This document shows, piece after piece, positions 1-13,423 of a stretch of 64,000 nt of DNA. The DNA comes from Pardosa pseudoannulata (Eukaryota > Arthropoda > Arachnida > Araneae > Lycosidae). The notes under the pieces were generated by a model. It was not told the DNA's origin, ran no database searches, and saw only the letters and a list, made by a program, of their open reading frames with translations. The translations under genes were made by a program, and so were the position numbers. Each line of letters begins with the position of its first letter. The stretch's first letter is position 1. The stretch lies in NCBI GenBank assembly GCA_032207245.1, contig CM063500.1, positions 38,979,740-39,043,739 on the forward strand. The letters run 5' to 3'.

Positions 1-72
1 GGTTTGAATCCTGTTATTGGTTTGCTTATTCATATTCATTCAGAATCAGTGTTAAGCAGTAAGTTACTATCC
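1..72 (+). repeat. Decayed tRNA-derived SINE, family A (3' part)
   Basis: The window opens on a B-box-like GGTTTGAATCC, followed by a diverged version of the family A tail (GAATCAG..TTAAGCAGTA). The same order is seen in the well-preserved copies at 48961 and 63546. The 5' head lies outside the window. A C-run and A-run follow at about 92-118. Confidence 0.55.
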
Positions 73-118
73 ACTTAATCTCACATAGTCCTCCCCCCCC
101 AAAAAAAAAAAAAAAAAA

Positions 119-2443
119 TATCATAGCACTCTAAACCTAACCAACACAGAAGTTTTATAAAGATAAGGAGTGCTCTATTAATTGGTAAAATTTAAACTTT
201 AAATATATTACTGTATTTTGCTTTTTGAAAAACTTCTCTTTGTTAAGAAAGTATTCTATTTCAAATTTTCCATAGATGGCAACTCTGTAAAATACATTTT
301 TTATATTTATACTCTCATTTGTATCTCAAATATTTCATTAAAAAGGAAAATTATGTCTTGTGCTCTAAAATATATATATATATTGTTGGAATCAATTAAA
401 AACCATGTCAGGACTATAGAGTACATGAAAATAAGCAGTTTGTTAGTGGGCATATTTTAAATAATTTATTATTGATCAATATCCTTACATATTAAATTAA
501 CTCCCTCTGGGTTTTCTACTTATTAATTTTATTAAAATTATATGACTACCAAAATAAATGTTTATGGGCATGGTGAATTATAAATAAAATATAAAAATGT
601 TTTCTTTATTTAATATGTGTGTTGTTTGATGTTTGAAAGTAATTGCTTAATGACACAAGAATAGTCTTAGTTCAATTGTGAATGTAGAGAACCTAGTTTT
701 CAAATGCATGTAAAAGTCTAGTTAGAAAATGAAACTAGGAACTTCCTTGTATCTACAGTATCCAAAAATATGTCTTCTATAAGGGTAAAAGTTTGTCATA
801 TTTTCTTCAGGCACATTCCATGCTTAAAATAGTTAGAAGACTGTAATAAAATTTAAGTCTCCTTCCAGTTACTTTTTAGTCATATGATCTGCATGTATGC
901 TTTAGTTTAGATTGCCATCAAAAATTAAATTTGTGTATGTTTAGAAGTCACTATGTTGTAAAATTAACCTTTGAAACTAAGAAGTTGAAGTATATCTATT
1001 TCTGGTGAAAAATGTGCATTTTAATGTGTTAAATTAATGTAATGCTCCAATAATAATGGTTAATTCTTTAAAAAGTTAATTTCAAGATAGGCTGGCCCTT
1101 TTTAAAACACTCAGAACAAGATTGTTTGCAATTGCAACATTTCTGAATCTATAAATACATCCCAAAATCATAAATATATATCATAATCATAAATATATAG
1201 TAGTTCATAAATATATATAAAATCATCTTTTTGGGATAAGCTCATTTACCTTCATGAAGTGATTTACAAAGGAAACTTGCTAGTCAGTAAATGGTTTCTT
1301 TTTAAAGTCTGTTTATCTTTATATAATTCTTGAGATGTTCATTAACACGAGAGATAATTGTTCTCTTTGTTGCTTTCATTTAAATACTTGACATATAAAT
1401 AAGATAATTATCTATTGTTTTTTGGAGTGTGTTCATTTTAAAAGCTGAGACAGTACTTGACTTTTTTTTACAAATATCAGGAACAATGAGCTATTATGCA
1501 GACTTTTTTTAATAAACACGTCATATATTCAAATTCAGCTAAATCAAGTGTATGAGCTATGTGGGTTTCTCCTGGTTTCCACACTTTTTACATAAATGTA
1601 AGTTTTTGACTCATACCAAGATCTCCCCCTTGGAAATCCTTCAAATGATAGAAATGAAGACAGCACAAAAGAAAAATAAAAAGCATTATTACTTTATAAT
1701 TCTTCCTAGTATAGTTAGAATCCTAAAGTTACAATAACCTATATTTTGAAGTATTCTACCAAATATTTGAAATTCAAAATAAAAGGTATTGGCTTGGGAC
1801 TTTTTCTATATTCTATTTAATTGTTTTTTTCAGTCCTTGGACATTAGAATTCTGGGAATAAAAAATTTGGAATATGTTGAATGATGTTAGTTCTTAATAC
1901 TGGTAATTCTCAAAAATTTTTATGAGGTTAAGTTAAACTAATATAACTAGCTTAAAAATTGAAATTTCGAAAAAAAAAAATGATAAAATTTTGATAACAT
2001 GCTACAAGAGGTCTGTATAAAATCTTTAAGAACATGTCATTTTTTATACTTAAAAATGAGTTTATATAAACTTTTAATTTTATTTGTCATTGACCAGTGA
2101 TTATTTAAACTTATAATTAATATGGTTAATTAGAAATATTTAATATTGATTTATTAGAGATATTTTAAACCCTTTTTTTTTTAAACTATACAGCATAATA
2201 ATTGTTCTTACTTTTAATAAGAATGGACAGAGTCATAATTTTGTTCAGTCATTACAAACATAATTTTTTAACTTTGTTACAATAAAGATATTTTATTTTT
2301 TCTGTGCATATTAAATCTTAATAACATTAAAAGTATTTATCAACCCATATTTAGTAAAAGCTTTTTAAAATTATTTTTTGTAAAATAAAACTGTAACTAA
2401 TGAAAATTATGAGTAATTTGTTTAATTGTTAACATATTTCTAG
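119..2443. other. AT-rich intronic/intergenic sequence, no gene seen
   Basis: No convincing coding sequence. If the zinc-finger exons belong to one gene, as proposed, this is intron leading to the first cassette. The last bases form a T-rich tract ending in the acceptor TTTCTAG at 2443. Confidence 0.6.
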
Positions 2444-2748
2444 GGTTCAATCAAAGAAGTGTTCATTCTCTTATTCTGCAATCAGCGATTAAAACTGATT
2501 TTATGCCCCAAGAATTATTTCAAGACTCTGAAGATAACAACTCTACAGGGAAAAAGTTATTTTCGTGTCACATCTGCCACAAATCATTTCTAAGAAAATT
2601 TAACTTGAAAGTTCATATTCGAACTCATACTGGGGAGAAACCTTTTAAGTGTGATTTATGTTCCTGCTATTTTACTACTCGTTCTAATTTTAAAGCACAT
2701 TACAGAAGATGGCATGCAAAATCCTTCTTTTTACCTTGTAAAAGTTAA
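2444..2748 (+). CDS. Zinc-finger terminal exon, cassette 1 (two C2H2 fingers)
   Basis: Partial CDS: a 3'-terminal coding exon, not a whole gene. The acceptor TTTCTAG ends at 2443. The first two bases complete a split codon (phase 1), then 100 codons run to TAA at 2746-2748. The ATG at 2503 is internal and need not be a start. Finger 1 begins [10 protein letters not shown] and finger 2 [10 protein letters not shown], joined by the classic HTGEKP linker; both fit C-x2-C-x12-H-x3/4-H. The upstream part (FNQRSVHS...) looks like a spacer. A possible poly(A) signal AATAAA lies at 2873-2878. Two fingers suggest a short DNA-recognition module. With the seven similar exons downstream, the likely role is one alternative C-terminus of a BTB-ZF transcription factor of lola type. 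The finger call is certain; membership of a lola-like gene is inferred from layout. Confidence 0.85.
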
Positions 2749-3443
2749 TAAAAATTAATGAATTATTACATGTTTCCAAATTTTGTACCATTTAAGTTAT
2801 ACTGTTTTGTTTAAATTGCCATTATGCTTAAATGTGGAAGTATTTGGTTCGTCTGTAATCCATGTTCTAAAATAATAAAAAATATGGTAAAAAAAATTAT
2901 ATTTATTTAAAATTATATAACTTTGCTTGATTTCTGAATTTAAATTTGTTTAAATTCTATTTTCATCTTTTATTCCTTTCTAAAAAGAGTAAGAAAGAAC
3001 AAAAAATGAGTCTGAAAAAGTTATCTCAAAAATAAAAAATTGCTTTTAGGTTTAGTTTTTCTTCCTATTATTTTAGGAAGATCTAGTTTTCAGATGGAAG
3101 TATTAGATTTTTCTGTCTATACATAATTATCAGTCAAATGGTTTATTTTCTTTATATTTAACTACATAAGTTTTGTTAAATGATGTGAAGTTCATTATGT
3201 TTGTTGTTATATTGACTCTTATAGTTTCTCCTTTCCCTTCAATGTATTATTGCTCAGGGCGTTAAAATATCTCCACAGAATTATGCGATTTGAAAATTTT
3301 ATATATAGGAATGAAAAAAATGTCATGACAATGAAAGAAATCATTAAATTGTACCTAATTTGTTTCAAGGATATAATTATTTAATTTATATTGTGTACTA
3401 AAATATAATTTTAATTCTAAATTATTCTGTTTAATATTTTTAG

Positions 3444-3667
3444 GGTTACACTTCAAAAATATTTCAAGAGAAAAATGTCGAAGAAAATATTCTTGTGAAT
3501 CTTGTAGTTATTCCTCAAATGATGCATCTAATTATAGAAGGCATAAAATGGTTCATACACAAGAACGTCCATTCAAATGTCCTTTTTGTTATAAATGTTT
3601 CAATTACAAAGCTAATTTAAAAGAGCATATTTTTACTCATACTGGACCCTCATTTTCAACCTCTTAA
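3444..3667 (+). CDS. Zinc-finger terminal exon, cassette 2 (two C2H2 fingers)
   Basis: Terminal exon lacking a usable ATG near its start, so it must be spliced from upstream. Acceptor ATTTTTAG ends at 3443; two bases complete a codon (phase 1), then 73 codons run to TAA at 3665-3667. Finger 1 (YSCESCSYSSNDASNYRRH) and finger 2 (FKCPFCYKCFNYKANLKEH) are joined by an HTQERP linker in place of HTGEKP. This places it with cassettes 5 and 6 as the second cassette type. It follows cassette 1 by only 0.7 kb, the tightest spacing in the array. AATAAA at 3694-3699 is a plausible poly(A) signal. Likely role: alternative DNA-binding tail of the same transcription factor. Confidence 0.85.
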
Positions 3668-6536
3668 GAAGTGTTTAGTTTTTTAATTCAGGTAATAAAA
3701 TGTATATTTAATAGTTACAAAAAGAAACAAAAGTCCATATAGGGAAAACATTGATCTGCTAAACTTAATATTATCTATCATGTACCCTGCTCACCCTGCA
3801 TTTTATTGCCTACCAGTAAGCTTTCACTATGCAGTACTTAAGAAGTTTTTCTTTGAATATTCATAATTGTTTCTTGTAGCTTTTCCTATTTTTATATTTT
3901 TGAATTGTCAAGAATTATTTTTGTTCCTTTTACTTTTTTCTTCTCCAAAAGCTTCTGATATAATGTTCATCTCCTTATACCTTTCAAATTTTTAATCTAA
4001 TTGCTATTATGTTAAGATAAACACAGTTTGATTTTTTTCCACATGAATATTTTTGAAATGTATAAAAAAAGTTTGAAGTACAGTGTAAAAGTGGGTTTAA
4101 GAAATTAGTACCACATTAAACTTAATGCTGCTTTATGTAAAATATTTTTGCTTAACAGATTTGATTGTTTAATTGTCAATGGATCATTGATTATGAACAT
4201 ATCTTTGTATGAAAATAGTGAAATACTGATGTGTAATATCTGTTAATAGATGTATAAATTTTCCTATAACTCTATCATTTTTTATTGTAGTTGCTTGTTA
4301 TGCAGTGTCCATATTCTTTTTAGAATTTGTAGTATTTGTTTTATGTATTTATTCAGTACTAGTGTTTAAAATGAATATTTCACTAAGTAATAAATATTTT
4401 AATTTTGGATACTCTTTAATAGTTTCTATTTGTTTTATTTTGTTTTAAATATTGTTTATAGAATTGCTTGAAAAACATTTGTACTCTTATACCAAGTGTC
4501 ATATACTATAGTACTTTGATTTACAAGTTTAATTTGTTTTGTGAAGGAGCCCATAACTTATATTACTCAAATGTTAAATCAATTTTCCTATTAATATGAT
4601 TTCTGGGAATATGTGATTCATACATCCAGGAACCCCCTTTACTTTCCCCCAAAAATATACTGCCATTATTGTTTTAATTTTATGTAAGGAAGATGTACCT
4701 ACATCCAAATCATAAGTATTATATAAAAACACATAATATAATGCATTATGATAAACTGGTTTTATTAAGTAATATGTCTAGCATTTACATGTAGATTTAA
4801 TAATGTAGCATGTAGATTTTAAATAAAAAAATAAAGAAAAAAACTTGATACTTATGGCAGTGCAGAAGAAAAAATTGCTGGACTGAATAAAATATCAAAT
4901 CAATATTCATTGAAATAGATTGAAGTAAAATCAAATCACACTAGTTTTCCAAATTTTTGCTACTTAGTTTTAATATAAGAATTTATTTATTAAAAATAAT
5001 TATTGTATACAAGCATAATAAAACATAAAAGGAGAAAGTGGATAGAAATAAAGTAGTTTTGTAAGGGTATTGTTAAGCTACATTATTAAAAAAATATTTC
5101 TTTTTTTTCAAAGCCCTTTTACTCTTTTTCTTTACTGTTTTTTGCTCTTCTCACCACTGAATCTCACTCTTGGAATTTGACTCACTCAAAGCAAAAAAAC
5201 AATTGAAACAACTTATAACTCAAAAAGCTTCTGTTGGAGTAGTAATAAGTCTGAGTACTATTAAAGTAACTAACAATAGGACTAAATGTTTCAATTAAAT
5301 GCCTATTTTAAAGAGCTTCAAAAACATTAACATCATCATATTAAAAAATTACTTTTTTTTTTGTCATCTTGCTAAATCTTTAAAATAATTAAAATGGAAT
5401 TTGATGCATTAATTACTTTAACCAAATATAAATTATTTATACAGTTATTTACATGAGAATTAAAATGATAAATGTGTTTGCTATAACACAATGATCCTAT
5501 AGTATAAGATTTTTTAAATATATGATCAAAACATTTTTTCTCTTCAGTAAAAAAATTTACATATTATAACAAAAATTTAGTTTTAACTTGATTTTAGATA
5601 TCTACCATTAAAAACACATTTTCAAAAATTTTTATTTAATAAATTTGTATATTTGATAATTTAATTGCTAATGATAAAAAGAATGCTTGTTATTTTACCT
5701 CTATATTGATAATTTTAATTTTTATAAGATTCATCCTCATCAATCAACATCACACTAGACATTTTAAAAAGGTGTGTTTTTTAAGAACCATTAAAAACTC
5801 TTTGTATGCATTTGTTTTTAATCATTTCAAATATTATTTAATATAATTTTTCAAGTTTAGTTTAATTTTTACTGATGGCAAAATAGCACAATTCAAAGTA
5901 ATTTGCAAAAACAAGTTTATTTTTTGTCTAATATGTGTACTGTAAAATAACATTGTCTTCTGTGCACTTTTGAGGAATATATTGTTTTACATGTGCATAT
6001 GCTTCCCTCTTTGAATTTTATGTACATCAATTGAGTGTAGCATTTGTGTAAGATAAAAAATTGTTTTTTTCTTTATTTTACTATATTGCTAGATATATTA
6101 TCTATAATGTTATTAAAAGTATATGTATATCCTACGAATTTATTGTATCTTAATTCCTCTTTTTAAAAAGTAAAATAAGATTTTTTTATTGCTACGTCTT
6201 TTCATATTTTTCTTAATATATAATTTCTTTTCTACATTCATTTCAGCATATTTTCCTTCAACCTAAAATAAAAAAAAATTCTTATATCCTTTAGTATCTT
6301 ATTCTTCAAGCCTGATAAAAAGTAATCTGATTGTTAATCAATGAAAAAAGAGTTATGTTTGAAAATGTGTTTCCTTCAGCATATTTATATTTATATTGGT
6401 TTAAAAATTTATTTATTTAAGGTTTTCAGTTTAAAGCATTGTTGCATTAGTATAATAACTATAGAATTCTCTATGTATATTAGTATCTTGATGAAAAAAT
6501 ATCATAAACATATTATTTTTTGTGTATATTTTTCTA

Positions 6537-6790
6537 GCAGGGCTGGCCTTAACCATCTGAGCACCCTGGGCAAGTGTGCTGAAGATATTCTTCAGCGCTC
6601 TTTATTTTTTATTAACTAGTATTATAATAATGAGATTCATTCAAAATCAATGTTTTCAGCCAAAGAAAAGGGTTTCTACATCACAGTAATAAAATTAGTC
6701 AACATTAGTAAAATTTATCATTAAACATTAGTGTAAAAATTGGTTAATTTGCAGATCATAGTGCCCCAATAAACCCAGGCTGCTTTGTTT
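6537..6790 (+). mobile_element. hAT-like DNA transposon fragment (weak)
   Basis: The stretch starting CAGGGCTGGCCTTAACC at about 6538, followed by a TGGGCAAGTG motif, resembles the terminal region of hAT-type elements common in animal genomes. No clear partner terminus or target duplication was found, so this is a guess at a truncated copy. Confidence 0.3.
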
Positions 6791-7148
6791 GCTTTCCTCC
6801 TAATGCTGGTATTGTTTCCTGATTTTAACTTTTGAAGTACTGTGAAGTTAGTTATCCTAAATTTAAATAAATAAATATAACACACAGATTATACTATAAT
6901 AAGTATAGTATAGTTTGTGTATAACTTTTGTAATGGAATGCAAAAGTTACAAACTAGAAGATAGCTTTTTTACATACAGGGGTATTTTTTAATTTTCAAC
7001 ATCACAGTTTTTTATTCATTTTATTATGGGATTATCAATTTTGCTTCACATAGTACATCAAACGCATCTAAACCTTTTTCACAAGTCATACCCAAGCTCA
7101 CTGTAAGGAAGTATAACACATCAAACTGCTATACAATATTGGTATCAT

Positions 7149-7258
7149 GGCCAGAATTAAAGGGCTGCTAGTTATTACCAGAATCTATGAGTTTGAATTC
7201 ATTTCATTTTGGTATGAACTATTATAGAATCGACCTTTAGCAATAGACCTAATTGTGT
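7149..7258 (+). repeat. Very old copy of SINE family A
   Basis: Reads GGCC...GAGTTTGAATTC...GAATCGACCTTTAGCAATAGACC. These blocks align in order with the tRNA-like head, B-box and GGAATCGGCTTTAAGCAGTAGGTC tail of the family A copies at 48961 and 63546, but with heavy divergence. Confidence 0.5.
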
Positions 7259-7588
7259 TTCTTTTATGAAAAAGGTTGACATATTCATTAAAGTTCTCTC
7301 AGTTAATGAAACTAAAAGACTGAATTAAAAAACAGGCTCCCAAATCATTGTATATAGGAGTTCAATCCTCTATGCTGTTACAAAGTAATATTTTTCTTTT
7401 CTGCTGTGTGTAATAAATAGATATAGGCTTTTGTCTTTAAAAAAAAATTAGAAACATGAATAATATTTGAGTTTTAATGATTCAGTGATCAGACAAATTA
7501 GAAATTGTTTGGTATTTATTTACTATGCCTATGAATCTGAGGTAAGAGCAAAAGATTTTTGCTGTTATTAAAGTGTCCATTGTCTTAC

Positions 7589-7604
7589 TTGAGAATATAT
7601 ATAT

Positions 7605-7637
<33 letters not shown>

Positions 7638-7644
7638 TTCTCAA
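7589..7644. repeat. TA-rich inverted repeat (potential hairpin)
   Basis: TTGAGA, then a long AT run interrupted once by AA, then TCTCAA. The sequence is almost perfectly self-complementary over 56 bases and could form a cruciform or hairpin. Confidence 0.85.
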
Positions 7645-8021
7645 ACATTTTTTACCTTAGCCATGTTTGTATAACTGTGAACCCTGTAACATACCTGTTG
7701 TTGCTTAATATTATAGCTATGTATAAATTAAAGTATGCTTGCTAATAAAAATAAGTAATTAAATAAACAAGACATTAGTAAGTAGTTTTGAATAACTTTA
7801 TATTCCACTTGTATCTGAAATATATTTTTAGCTTTTATTATTATAGTTAAGTTATTCATATGTAGAAGTAAATTAAAATATCAATCAACAAAGTTTATAT
7901 TTTAAGAAATACTTTTTCTGCTAAATTTTTGTTTAATTGTAGTTTTATTCCTTTTAGAAAATAGTACTGTTGACTTATTCATTGGTATTAAAGTCTTATT
8001 TTATTACATATTATATCATTG

Positions 8022-8022
<1 letters not shown>

Positions 8023-8061
<39 letters not shown>
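8023..8061. repeat. Poly(T) tract, 39 bases
   Basis: Uninterrupted run of T. It could be the poly(A) tail of a minus-strand retroposed sequence, but no such body was recognised next to it. Confidence 0.95.
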
Positions 8062-8062
<1 letters not shown>

Positions 8063-8723
8063 TCATTTTGCAATATTATTTACTAGTGTATTTAAATTTA
8101 GTACAAAAATAAAATAAATTATCTTTTATTGAGTGTTCTAAAATTTCATTAATGTTTACAAAATAATTATTTTATTTTGAGTCTATAACTTGATATTCAT
8201 TTTTATTGTATTTGTGTACTTTGAGTGCCACTTTGGTTTTCAGTGTATTTTCTTATACAATCATTCTCTCAAATTAGATGTATTGAAAGAATTTTATGAC
8301 TCCAAGTTCTATGTGTTATTTAGATATCAGTGACAAATGTAATATATATCTCTATATGTGTGTGTTTGTACATAGTTATTTTTTATACTTTGTATGTGTC
8401 AATTTAACTTATCATTCATTATTGCATACTGTATAAAATTCTTAATGATAAAATTTTTATATTTTGTAAATAAAAATTTGATTCAAAATAATTTTTATTT
8501 TAAAAATCCAAAAAATTTTAATTTTACTTTTAATCAAATTCTCTTTTAATTTGTGATTATTTGTATTTTTAGCAAGCTCTTGTAATAAAATTTTTTGGAT
8601 AAAATGAGTCTTTTGCCTTTTATTAAAGATTTTTTTTTAACTTTTCCTCTTTTTGAATGTTGTATGCAATCCATATATTTATGTGCATATTTATGTGACT
8701 TTAATATATTTAATTTTTTGTAG

Positions 8724-9004
8724 CTTATAAATTATTGGATCCAACTACATATTCCAAAAGAGTTATATCTGATTCCATTATTCAAGACCATTCTCTTGTG
8801 TATCCTGTAAAGCAGAGATTCAAATTTTCAAGAGACAGTGCTTCAACTTGTAAAATTTGTAATAAGAAATTTAGTCGTAAATACTACTTAATTATGCACA
8901 TGCGAATCCATACTGGAGAAAAGCCATACTCATGTACATTTTGCAACTATAGATGCTCTTTTTCAAATTCATTGAAACATCATCTTACTACACATTCTAA
9001 ATAA
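8724..9004 (+). CDS. Zinc-finger terminal exon, cassette 3 (two C2H2 fingers)
   Basis: Acceptor TTTTTTGTAG ends at 8723. Two bases complete a codon (phase 1), then 92 codons run to TAA at 9002-9004. Reading opens [12 protein letters not shown]; there is no ATG at the start, so it is an internal part of a spliced message. Fingers are [19 protein letters not shown] and [19 protein letters not shown], with the linker HTGEKP. It has exactly the same coding length as cassette 4 and shares its finger framework (KYYL..HMRIHTG.KPYSCT.C....SL..HLT.H), so the two are probably a tandem duplicate pair. AATAAA at 9205-9210 may end this isoform. The role as an alternative DNA-binding tail is inferred from the array. 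Confidence 0.85.
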
Positions 9005-12000
9005 TTTTATTATGCTTGTCTTGATTATTATTACTATTGTGTATTAGTGTTTAAGATGCATCTTGCAATAACTAACAAATGTTAACTTTGGTTCAATAGT
9101 GCTAAATAGTTTCTAATTTAAATTTTCCTTCTTGTTCTACTTTGTCATATTTTAAATATTATTGTCTGTAGAATCACATATAAATACAAATTAATTTATC
9201 TTAAAATAAAGGCCAATTAATGTTGCTAGACTAACCTATGAAATTCCTTGTAAATGGAATCTAAATATTACTGTATATGTATTCAACCTTAGGGAGTTTT
9301 TAAATAGACATGTTTTTGACTTTGTATCTTAAATAGTAAGCATTAATTTATATATTCATTGGCAAAAAAATGTATGTTTTAAAAATGCTGAGAATTAATT
9401 CCCCAAAAACCTTTTTAATAATAGCTAAACAAAAAGAAAGAAATGTATTATAAAAACAGCTAGTGATAAATATTTGTTACCATTTCACTTTTTATCCCAT
9501 TATAGAATATTTTTATCTATAATTTTACATATATATATGGAAGTAGTATTTTATTAAAGTGTTTGGAATGTCAGAAGCTAAAATAGTTCCTCCAAACAGA
9601 TAATATTAAAATGGCATACTCTCTTGAAAATTCTTAGGATTAAATTATTTTTATAGTATTCAGTTGGTGGTAAAAATCTCAGTCACCAGGAATTTACTTC
9701 TACAACCACTTTTGGATTATAATTTTATGATCACAATTATTATAAAATTTTAATTATTAGTTATTTATAAAAGTATGCTGTTTATACAAGGAAAGCATGA
9801 TTAATTTTGGTATCTGTGGAGCAAATATTAGTTCTGTGATATGAATAGTTTTTTTTTTTTTAATTTTTTTTTATTATATGCTTTTAATTTTACTTATTAA
9901 ATTTAAATATTTTGATATTATTTAGATCTCAGTTTTTTTCTTTCTTCAATGTCCTAATAAAATAAAAACACAGAAAATAAACTACTTATCTTTATCTAAT
10001 TTTTTTTTATTTCTTCCGTTCTTATTGTTGTGTTAGATATTAAAATGAATTATATTTGCTTTCATCCTATTTTTATTTTTTCAAACTTATTTTTTACTTG
10101 AATAATTTGACAACGTTAACACTTTTCCAACTTAATATTGCAAAGAAAAGTATTATTTGTTAATTATTTTTCATGTCAATTGTATCAGTATTTAATTGCT
10201 TAATTATAAGCTCATTTATTCACTCATCCACAGTTTTGTTTGATAATTCATAAAGTAACTTATTATATTTGTATAATCAAGGAATATTTCATTTCACTTT
10301 ACAAGTTTCAAGATTGTTGAAAATTATACATGATTTTATATCTACATCTGTTGTTTTAATGAAAAACAATTTATATAAAACTATTGTTGGCAGTAAAATA
10401 TCTAGTTAATTATTCAGAATTAAGGCAGCATTTTCCCCTCTGCTTTTACAGTTTTACATATTTTTTAGAAAAAAAAACTACTTCAGTTCCTGCCTGTTAC
10501 TGAGTTCCTATGTCCTTGGATAATTGTGTATAAATTTATAAAAAAATACTGCATTGCAGCAGTCTGAAAATATTGTTTGAGTTATTATAAACTATTTGAA
10601 TTTTGATGATATTAACAACATTTATATAGAGCTCAAGTGCCTCTTTTACAACAGTGACTTTTGAGCTTCATTTATTGAAAAAAATTATTTGCTGATTGCA
10701 ACTATAATAAATCAAAAGCTTTTGTCAAAAATTGTTTAAAATCCTCATTTTTTATCTGATAAAATGTTTGTGCATAAATACATTTCAATGAGATACATAT
10801 ATAAACTAAAAACTTTTCATACAGTTGAATACAAAATTAAATCTTATATAATTGTTTAAAATAAATAATTAACATTTTTGAAAAGTATGATATTCTGTTT
10901 CATAACTGTTGTTTAAGTATCACTTTCAAGGTAACATATTGCATTTCAAATTGAATATCACTTATTTTCACTTATTTGCTATAAATCAAAAAATGTAATA
11001 TATTTGTAGTATATGTGTTGTTTCCTTGTAACATTTATCTGTACTAGTTTCTAATATTAGATGTATGGGAACTATTTGTTTGGAAAAAATATTGATAAGT
11101 ATTTATTGAATTAAAATGTATTTTTAAGAAGATTCTTTTGTCTAATGTTTCATTTCTGAATAGCTATATCACTTCCTTCTGAGTGCACAAACTGGTGATG
11201 GAATAATATTTATGTTATCAAAGCCAGAATTCTAGATAGAAAATATTTTAGTTCAAATAAATTAATTTGATTGTGAGTAATATTTTTGTTAGGAATATTT
11301 TCAATTATATTTTGACGAGCACTCTTTTGGAGAAATGATTCTATCATTCATTTTTAATATGATTTTATTGGTTTACACTATTTTTTAGCATCATTTGTAT
11401 TCTTTCTGCAAAATGTTGTTTTATTAAAATGTAAGACTATTCATAGAATCCAAAATTTATATATAAAGGTATCCGTATATATTTTTCTTTAACATTGGCA
11501 AATGCTGTGATCTATATTTTATACTAGGCTAGTGTTTAACCAATGTAAATGCAATCCTTTATATATTTAGTTATTTTTTTTTTACAAATACATAATATAT
11601 TTGATATCATTGGTAAAAGTTCTTGCAGGAGCAGTATCAGGCTTTAATATTTTAGTATGTAAGAATTATAGTTTCACTGGATATTTTTTATGGTATACAA
11701 AAAAGTTTTATATACTTGGAATTTTAAGTGGTATACATAGACATAGTAACAGGGAGAGTACATTCCCCTCTATTATCTATTAAGACACAGTAACTTCTTC
11801 CTGTGTAAACAGTTTTCTTAGGCAGCTGAGCAGAAAGCTATTGCTGGAACGAAAAGCATTATTTTTTTAAATCCTTTGTCCATGGTGATACATAACATGC
11901 ATACGTACAAACATTTACTGATTGTGATATACTTAGGGTTTTTAAAAACTTGTTTTCATTGCCAGACTGTTTGTTCAATAAGAGCATCTAAAATTTTTAT

Positions 12001-12171
12001 CAATATTGATTGTGCAATTATATGCTTCTGTAATATTAATTAAATATGTTCAAAATTTATTTGTAGATTTAATAGTTAAAAAGAAAGCACTTAAAAGTTA
12101 TGTGCATCAGTCTAAACATTAAACTGTCAATGTTAAATATAATAATAATATAATAGTATAAGAAAATTGAA

Positions 12172-12346
12172 GGCCAAACGATGGCTGAATGGTTAAGGTA
12201 CTGATCATCAGTACCTGAGTTCGTGAGTTTGAATCCCCTGTGACATGGATGTTTGTAGCCGTTTGGAATCAGCTTTAAGCAGTAGGTCCTGGTCTCACTA
12301 GCCCTTTTGCTGCAAAAGAGTAGACTGTAGGGCTTCAAACAAAACC
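12172..12346 (+). repeat. SINE family A, diverged full-length copy
   Basis: tRNA-derived head with A-box-like TGGCTGAATGGTTAAGG and B-box-like GAGTTTGAATCCC, then the family tail GGAATCAGCTTTAAGCAGTA and a CAAAACC end. Flanks TTGAAG (before) and GTTGAAG (after) suggest a worn target duplication (AAGAAAATTGAAG versus AAGGAAGTTGAAG). Confidence 0.8.
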
Positions 12347-12747
12347 TAAGGAAGTTGAAGTATTTGTTTGTAGATTTTTGATATTTCATCAATTATCTCT
12401 TTGTATTTCAGCAACTCTGATTTGAAAAATGTTTGTCAGATGTTAGAATATATCATTTCAAGTTTGTGAAACTTATTTTAAGTTCATAGCATGAAAAATA
12501 TAAATTTATCATCAAAAAAGGTACCTACAAAAATATATGGTTTATAAATATTTAAATTTTCCTCACAAAAATTCTTTCCAATTGAATCTGAATTTACCGT
12601 TTTAAATTTAACCAATAGAAAGTTTGTTTCGGAAATAATTATTTGAAATTGATTGAATGATAAATAAAACTTCACTATAAAATTTACACTTAGTATTGAC
12701 ATGTATTGGGGATTCTGCAAATAATTTATATTGATTATAGTGTTGTA

Positions 12748-12978
12748 CAGAGATGGATGAAATGGATATTAATTTTGTTGGATACTGGTTACCTGATAAC
12801 ACGAACTCCTCTCAGTATATGGATATCTGGATATTTTAGTTTTGGATATCCAATGAGGATATCTAGTTTTCAAAATTTTTATTATATTTTATACTTATTT
12901 TTATATGTAATTTCAAAATAATAAATTACAAAATATTTTATAAAAGTTTTTTAATGTATTGAAATTTAATTTACAAAG

Positions 12979-13022
<44 letters not shown>

Positions 13023-13423
13023 CTACATAAAAGAAAAATTAAAATATTCCTTTTATTTTCCCTATATTTTTTCTATACTGTCATGAGAGAATTGTATATT
13101 AAATAATTTATTAATACACAATTGATAAGTATTTTTTCAAAATAATAAATATAATTAACATATTTGAAATATGGATGTGTTTCAATTTTAAGTTACTTTT
13201 TGTTTAACATCCAGCCAACTTATTGTAAAATTTCAAATCTTCAAAAATTAATAATTTTCTAAATTATCAAAATCCAGTTTTTGACTAAGAGAATTTGATT
13301 TTCACCTCTCAATATCCCAATTTTATGTCCAGATCTTTATCTTGAATATTTAACAGGGTATCAGATAGCTAAATTCAGTCTAATATGCTGGATAGCTACC
13401 ATATATTTGTTTCATCCCTAGTG
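12748..13423 (+). mobile_element. hAT-like non-autonomous element (MITE)
   Basis: Left end CAGAGATGGATGAAATGG and right end, read on the minus strand, CACTAGGGATGAAAC are imperfect terminal inverted repeats sharing GATGAAA. The adjoining 8-mers GTGTTGTA and GTGTAGAA could be a decayed 8-bp hAT target duplication. The interior is AT-rich with a TA microsatellite and no transposase. Confidence 0.45.
12983..13018. repeat. (TA)n microsatellite
   Basis: About 18 TA units, inside the hAT-like MITE. Confidence 0.95.

Larger units (their letters stand above)
3668..8723. other. AT-rich spacer/intron between cassettes 2 and 3
   Basis: About 5 kb without a recognisable gene. It contains a hAT-like fragment near 6537, an old SINE at 7149, a TA-rich inverted repeat at 7589-7644 and a 39-base T run at 8023-8061, listed separately. 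It ends in the T-rich acceptor tract at 8723. Confidence 0.6.
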
